From Hemerocallis citrina (taxonomy: Eukaryota > Streptophyta > Magnoliopsida > Asparagales > Asphodelaceae), in the NCBI GenBank assembly GCA_017893485.1, contig CM030367.1:145937767-146001766 (forward strand): 64,000 nt of DNA, written 5' to 3'. Each line of letters opens with the position of its first letter. Position 1 is the first letter of the stretch. The notes beneath the pieces are model-generated. The model searched no databases. It was not told the DNA's origin and was given only the letters and a program-made list of their open reading frames with translations. Below, piece after piece: positions 58,182-64,000 of this stretch. Both the position numbers and the translations under genes were made by a program.

Positions 58182-59099
58182 TAGGAGTGGACAACTATTC
58201 GAACCGACCAATGCGAACCAATCGAACCCGAACCGACCGGTTTTTAACCGAACCAATTGGGCGTTTGGGTTGGCCCGGTTCTTAATCTTCAATAACCAAC
58301 TAGATCGGTTCGGTTGTTGGATGAGGCTTTCAAATAACCGATGAAACCGAACCGACAGTACCTCTATACATAAGTCTATAAAAAAGATAGTTCTCCTTTA
58401 ATTTCTTGAATATACAAATAGTCATTTCTCATTTTCTTGGAGATACAAACAGTCTTTTTTAATTTCTTTAATAAAAACCGAGCAGTTGTTCCACCTATCT
58501 TTTGATCTCCATAATCATGTGTGTTATGTGGTTGAGAAATGCTTGATTTATAGTGTGGTCCAACTTAATAGAATCATGAAGTTGATGTAATATTTAGTAG
58601 TTACTTTAATCAAGTCAAGCAGAAATTATTTTCTAAATATTTTTTTATTGTACCTGAAATTCAATTAGCTATGGTTATTGATGTTTCTTTTATGATAATA
58701 AGCTAAGATTACAGAAATATGCAAGTGAAAAAACAATTTATCTCACCCATTTAAACGTTATCATCTCAAACAATTAGTGCAAAATTCATTAACAACTTGT
58801 GGTTTTATGAATCTTCATTTTAAATTCATTCTAAATAACAAATAGCAGGTTGTTTCTTAAGTTTGATTGAAGTTGAGCTTTAAAATTTTAACAAAATTAT
58901 GAATGATGTTGAAGGTGAAAAGTAGCACGCCAAACCGATCATCCAATCTAATCCAAACCGAGCTTAATCAACTTGAATGGAAACCGATCCAATTAAGGTT
59001 CGAATTGGTTGCGGATGAGAAAGTTAAAAAAACCAATCTTCTTTAGATCGGTAGTGGATGGTCCATATTAGATCGGATATCAACCGATGCCCGCCCCTA
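58182..59099. mobile_element. hAT-like MITE, copy 2
   Basis: A 918-bp homologue of 516-1435 in the same orientation. Starts TAGGAGT, ends GCCCCTA, with exact 8-bp TSD AACTACAT (58174-58181 and 59100-59107). It is highly similar throughout, including the long AT-rich centre. No transposase. Confidence 0.92.
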
Positions 59100-59118
59100 A
59101 ACTACATATATGCTCTAA

Positions 59119-59748
59119 GAGCATCCACAGTCGTGTGCTATTTATGCATAAAATGCATTTTATAGCAAATGACCAGCTGCTATCGTTTGCTATTTATGCA
59201 TTTTATGCATAAATAGCGACAGTAGATTGCTATAAATGAGAGTGGATTTGAGAGAAATGCATATTATACAGAACGCAACTTCACTTTCCATCCCACGAAA
59301 AAAAATCATTTTTTAATTCTCCGACGCAACTTCACTTTGCGTCGCTCACCAATTTTTTTTAATAAAACGTAATTAAAAACCAAAAAAATCCTTCCCCCTT
59401 GGACGCAACTTCACTTTGCGTCTAGTGGAGGGACCATTATTTTTTTTTCAATTGATTTTAAATATTAAAAAATTCGAAAAAAATTCAAAAAACCGTGGGA
59501 CGCAACTTCACTTTCCGTCTGTAACTTTTCTAATTTTTTTCTTCTTCTGACGCAACTTCACTTTCCGTCTAACATTAAAAATTTAATTAAATAATTCGTT
59601 TCGCCCTTCCGACGCAACTTCAAAGTCCGTCTAGTATTTTTTTAATCTTAAATTGTTATAAAATAGTATTGAAGGACTACCGAAAATGCTAAAAATGCTA
59701 TATGTAAATATGTATTTTGTATTTTTTTTTCAAGCACTGTCGATGCTC
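59119..59748. mobile_element. Tourist-like MITE M5 with six GACGCAACTTCACTTTGCGTC modules
   Basis: Left end GAGCATCCACAGTCG after TAA (59116-59118); right end GTCGATGCTC before TAC, so one TSD base differs. The interior carries six near-identical dyad modules at about 59271, 59322, 59402, 59499, 59550 and 59611, separated by A/T stretches. It lies about 0.5 kb upstream of the GH9 start codon. Confidence 0.8.
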
Positions 59749-60255
59749 TACCCAAAAGCCAATTTACCAACTTCCTATCACAAAAGCAGTAAGCACGGGA
59801 CCACACGTCCGTGTAGGCACCCCCCACCAATCAATGACTTCTTGGGCGGCCGTTATCTTATCAACTGAAATCCCTAACTCCATGTTAACCAATTTACTAA
59901 AATACCCTTTTCGCATCGTCTCATATCATAACCTACCTGTCAATGGGCAGTTTGGTCAATATGTGTGCTTCAATTATTAAACCCTAGCCCCTCCAAACTC
60001 ACGTGACTCCTTTTTCCTCACCGATAATGAATTCAATTTTTTCTTTATTAGTAAAATTGAGGGAGTGAAAGCATTTAAACGAGTGGCAGGGAGTAGTAAA
60101 TAGTAGCAAAAACAGAGCAGTTAGCTTTTTCAGTTCTATAAATACAGCACAACCCCATCTTCTCTTTTCCCACGGTGTGACTGACTGCTCTGTTTCTCTT
60201 TGCGCTTAGTTGTTGCCATTTGTGCCCATTAGCGTTGGTTGGGTTTCCTAAAACA
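59749..60255 (+). promoter_or_regulatory. Promoter and 5' UTR region of the GH9 gene
   Basis: A TATA box CTATAAATA is at 60136-60144, with transcription likely starting about 30 bp downstream and a 5' UTR of roughly 90 bases. Short frames here (for example 59648-59980) are not supported as genes. Confidence 0.65.
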
Positions 60256-63200
60256 ATGGCTCACTTCTCCTCTTCCTTCTTCTTCTTCTTCTTCTTCTTC
60301 CTCTTCTCTCTTCTCCTCACTCTCACCCTAAATGCCATTGCTTTCCAAACCCAACACCATGGCCACCATGCACAACACCACCACTCAGAATCCACCCACA
60401 ACTACAGAGATGCACTCACCAAATCCATCCTCTTCTTCGAAGGCCAGAGGTCCGGGAAGCTCCCACCAAACCAGAGGCTCAAATGGAGGAGAGACTCTGG
60501 CCTCAATGATGGGCATTCAGTGAATGTGAGTCAAATCACTTAGTTTTTTTAATTTTTAACAACATGGGTTTGTTTGTTTTGGTGTGAACTCAAATGGGTT
60601 TTGTTGAAACTCAAAATGCAGGTGGATTTGGTTGGTGGGTACTATGATGCAGGTGACAATGTCAAGTTTGGGTTTCCGATGGCCTTCACTACCACCATGC
60701 TTTCATGGAGTGTGATTGAGTTTGGTGGGTTGATGAAGGGGGAGCTCAACAATGCAAAGGAGGCCATTCGTTGGGCTACTGATTACCTTCTCAAAGCTAC
60801 TGTTCACCAGGATACCATCTATGTTCAGGTCTGCTTTAAAAAATAGGAGCAAAAAATAGACAATGTGGTGGGTTGTGGGTATTTTTGTTGTGGGTATTTT
60901 TGTTGTTGCTAAGTTAAAACTGATTTTGGGTTAATTTTTTTATTATTATTTATCTTCTTTTTTTGAAGGTTGGGGATGCAAACAAGGATCATGCTTGTTG
61001 GGAGAGACCTGAGGATATGGACACACCTAGGACTGTGATTAAGATTGATAGTAGCAATCCTGGATCTGACGTGGCAGCTGAGACTGCTGCTGCTCTTGCT
61101 GCTGCTTCCTTGGTTTTTAGAAGATCAGACCCTTCTTACTCTAGACTTCTTCTTAGTAGAGCTACTAGTGTAAGTAATTAAACCCTAGTAACTTCAAAGT
61201 AATTAATCCTGTAAGCATTTATTGATCATGGAATTTGCATGATTCTTGTTTAGGTGTTTGAGTTTGCCGATAAGTACAGAGGTGCTTACAGTAACGGGCT
61301 GAAAAGATTTGTGTGCCCATTTTACTGCTCCTACTCTGGTTTCCAGGTTGATAAATTTTCACCTAATAGGTTTTCTGCGGTAGGATTTTTACCTGTTATA
61401 AATTGTAATGCTCTGTTTTATTTTTCGGGGGGGTGTAATTAGGATGAGTTACTGTGGGGAGCAGCTTGGCTTCACAAAGCAACAGGGAATTCAAACTTCC
61501 TATCTTACATTCAAGTCAATGGTCAAACTCTAGGAGCTGATGAGTCTGACAATACCTTTGGTTGGGATAACAAGCACGTGGGAGCCAGAATTCTGCTCTC
61601 TAAGGTCCCACATCTTCTTCTTCCTCATTCCTTGGATTAATCTAAATTAACCCCTAATTAGTAAGCTAATTAAGTTAATTGCCATTGTTTAGGAGTTCCT
61701 AATCTCAAATGTGAAGTCACTTCAAGATTACAAGGGCCATGCTGATAACTTCATATGCTCTTTGATTCCTGGAGCCCCTTTTTCCTCAACCCAATACACA
61801 CCAGGTCCTTAATTTTGTTAAACTTTCTTTTTCAGGGGGGGTTTGCGTATTTTGTCTGTCCTGAGTTGAATTTTTTTTTTGTAGGTGGACTTTTGTTCAA
61901 AATGAGTGACAGTAACTTACAATATGTGACCTCCACCTCTTTCCTGTTGCTAACTTATGCCAAGTACTTAACCTCCTCGGAAAAGGTGGTTGTTTGCGGT
62001 GGTGTTCCAATTACCCCTAACAAACTCCGACTCATTGCCAAACGGCAGGTAAATTGTAAAAAAAACAAAAAAAGCAAAAACTCTCTTAATCAGCTTGTTA
62101 CAAAAAAAGTTATACCGTATTTTGCTGAATGTATGATTTGAATATAGGGCAAAAAACAAAGTACCCCCCTAACGTTTGGGCTTAATACAATATGCCCATA
62201 TAACGTTTGAAAAAGTACATTTAACCCATTCCACCGTTAACTTAACCCTATCCGTTAAGTTATAATTATTGAATTACCTTTTTACCCTTACCCTTTCATA
62301 ATCAAATATCTTCTTCTTTTTCCTCTTTCTTCATTCTTTTTCTTTTTCCTCTTTCTTCATTCTTATTCAGATTATGCAATTCATTTCAGATTATGCAAAC
62401 AACTTATATCTTATTCATATTTCTGAAATTTAGTCAAGTTGCAACTTATTAGGCTTCGATGTGCAAAATACTTTTACAATGTATATTATTGATCCATCGA
62501 TATGAATGATATTTTTCTTTCAACTTTTTTTCATTCATTCATTCAATTTGTCTCATCTTTCAACCGCAAATTGGGAATTTTAAGTGCATATTATAACACA
62601 CAACGATGAAAAATAAAATTACAACTAATCATCCAATTTGCAGCTTGAGTCGTTCCCTATACTTTCTCTACTTCAACACCCGTTTTATTTTGAACTTCTT
62701 TCATTCTTGTTCATACACACAAAAGGACAAGAAACTATTTACAGATCAATGCACTTGTGCATAGAAAAAAAGATGCCAGCTTCAAGAGCTCGTCACATCG
62801 AGAAAATTAACCAAAGAAGTTATTGGAGACTACGCTTCACTTCGATTTCTTCTCCGCTCTACTTCTGTTGCAAAGGAAAAGTGACTTCACTGTAACTGAT
62901 ATGAAGAAAATGTAAAACCCAATTGCCCTTCGTCCAATGCTTTCAGTTCAAGCTTCTGAAACGGGCTGCAGGTTTTGGCAACCAAGTGTTAGAAGCAGTC
63001 TCCTTTTTTGTTGAGACCGAAATAAATAAATAAATAAATAAAAATTAAAAATTAAAAATTCATATATATAATAAATCATATATATGAAAAAGAATGAAGA
63101 AAGAGGAAAAAGAAAAAGAATGAAGAAAGAGGAAAAAGAAGAAGAGATTTGATTATGAAAGGGTAAGGGTAAAAAGGTAATTCAATAATTCTAACTTAAC

Positions 63201-63657
63201 GGATGGGGTTAAGTTAACGGTGGAATGGGTTAAATGTACTTTTTCAAACGTTATATGGGCATATTGTATTAAGCCCAAACGTTAGGGGGGTACTTTGTTT
63301 TTTGCCCTTGAATATATAATACAGGTAGACTACATTCTAGGAGACAATCCGGAGCGAATGTCGTATATGGTCGGATACGGGTCAAGATTCCCGCAACGTA
63401 TCCATCATCGTGGCTCGTCTCTGCCCTCAGTTGCAGCTCACCCAGCTCACATTCCATGCTCGTCTGGATTCGCAGCATTGAGCTCATCTGCCAAGAACCC
63501 GAACCTACTTGTGGGAGCCATTGTGGGTGGACCTGATGCGCAGGACCGGTTCCCGGACGTGCGATCCGATTACGAGCAATCTGAACCGGCTACATACATG
63601 AATGCACCACTAGTTGGTGCACTTGCATACTTGGCTCACTCTTTTGGGCAGCTCTAA
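60256..63657 (+). CDS. Endo-beta-1,4-glucanase (cellulase), glycosyl hydrolase family 9, class B; 8 exons
   Basis: Exons: 60256-60525, 60622-60828, 60969-61169, 61254-61346, 61443-61604, 61693-61804, 61885-62048 and 63325-63657. All introns are GT-AG, giving 513 residues. Residues 1-29 are a signal peptide with a poly-Phe core (8-15), then a His-rich stretch (34-43). The mature GH9 domain starts near 46 ([22 protein letters not shown]). Motifs: YYDAGDN with catalytic-base Asp (97-103), CWERPEDMD, the [12 protein letters not shown] signature (424-435), and [18 protein letters not shown] with the acid Glu at about 490. No membrane anchor (class A) or C-terminal CBM49 (class C) is present, so it is a secreted class B enzyme. 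It would hydrolyse beta-1,4-glucans in the cell wall during growth or remodelling. All key motifs are intact. The seventh intron is enlarged by a Mutator-like insertion. Which class B member it is cannot be said from sequence alone. Confidence 0.96.
60277..60300 (+). repeat. (TTC)n microsatellite in the GH9 signal peptide
   Basis: Eight TTC codons in a row encode Phe 8-15 of the signal peptide core. Length variation would change hydrophobicity without shifting the frame. Confidence 0.85.
62147..63307. mobile_element. Non-autonomous Mutator-like element in GH9 intron 7, ~190-bp TIRs, 9-bp TSD
   Basis: Ends GGGCAAAAAACAAAGTACCCCC and its inverted copy, with inverted repeats running about 190 bp to the 'ttcttctttttcctctttcttc' microsatellite. 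The TSD TTGAATATA is exact (62138-62146 and 63308-63316). The 3' TSD sits 8 bp upstream of the exon 8 acceptor. The interior (about 62380-63060) includes more complex sequence that may be captured host DNA; the 62638-62895 frame is not recognisable. No transposase. Confidence 0.94.
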
Positions 63658-64000
63658 TTATGACATAGGAATATTATGATTATGATGATATATTAGTATA
63701 TAGAAGATGGTGGTGTTTGTTATTTTGTTTTCTTAAAAGACCCCGCTGCTTTAAAAAGTGTGGGCATGCTGAGGGTTTTGATTGTGTTAGTTTTCAATTC
63801 CACTGCTAAGCAGTTGTTAATTTGTGTGGTTGGTTTCTAACGGCGTTTGTACGAACTTGTGGTTTGTTATCTAAATGAAAATTTCAGTTATGGGTATAAT
63901 TAAGTATAATGCTCGGATAACTGGAGGACTTGATTAGGTGACTGAGCATGAGATGATTAAAATAATGAAATTTGAGAGATTTTTTTGTTGAACAACAGAG
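63658..64000 (+). other. 3' UTR and downstream flank of the GH9 gene
   Basis: No canonical AATAAA close to the stop was found; AT-rich near-matches such as 'aataatgaaa' (63962-63971) occur. No further gene begins before the window ends. Confidence 0.5.

Noticed and set aside
61755..62141. 128-codon ORF covering GH9 exon 7
   Set aside because: It includes intron sequence on both sides; only 61885-62048 is exon, as the GT-AG borders and the GH9 reading frame show.

Overview
This is nuclear DNA of a flowering plant, probably a eudicot, though species and family cannot be named from the sequence. The evidence is one ordinary intron-containing plant gene with AT-rich introns, embedded in a dense mosaic of plant transposable elements: Tat-lineage Ty3/gypsy retrotransposons, large LTRs with TGTAAC...GTTACA termini, Helitrons, and Tourist, hAT and Mutator-type MITEs. 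I see no bacterial operon, rRNA, tRNA or CRISPR array. Most boundaries below rest on target-site duplications (TSDs) and terminal motifs read directly from the sequence.

Layout. 1-3650: end of a Tourist-like MITE, a Helitron (296-1765) with a hAT-type MITE nested inside it, and a LINE 3' remnant. 3657-16098: Ty3/gypsy element A on the minus strand, with TSD ATGAT and LTRs about 2% diverged. It has lost its gag core and carries a plus-strand, antisense, intron-containing gene and a 3' array of 88/176-bp tandem repeats. 16099-22996: Helitrons, two Mutator-type MITEs, Tourist-like hairpin MITEs and a LINE 3' end. 22997-26282: an LTR-like element with TSD GTACT. 26850-56448: a nest in which a large LTR-like element (E2, TSD CAGTC) is split by a second copy of the same family in inverse orientation (E1, TSD CAGAC). 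E1 is itself split by a third large element (E3, which contains a Helitron), by the 15-kb gypsy element B (34065-49069, TSD CATAC) and by a 2-kb Mutator-like element (TSD TATTTCATG). 57772-59748: three different MITEs in a row. 60256-63657: an eight-exon glycosyl hydrolase family 9 (class B) endo-beta-1,4-glucanase, whose seventh intron carries a 1.16-kb non-autonomous Mutator-like element.

How the parts relate. The GH9 gene is the only intact host gene I can support. A and B are two members of one broad Tat-like group. Each encodes gag-protease-RT-RNase H-second RNase H-integrase on one strand. On the other strand each has a convergent gene with its own TATA box, a 'putative gypsy type transposon' (PF04195-like) domain, introns and coiled coils. 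Both polyproteins are now broken: stop codons in the protease-RT linker, frameshifts, a YVND reverse-transcriptase motif in B, and a lost zinc-finger Cys plus the gag deletion in A. The MITEs fall into a few families. The Tourist-like family is built from repeated short dyad modules that differ from element to element, which is the most unusual small-scale structure in the window.
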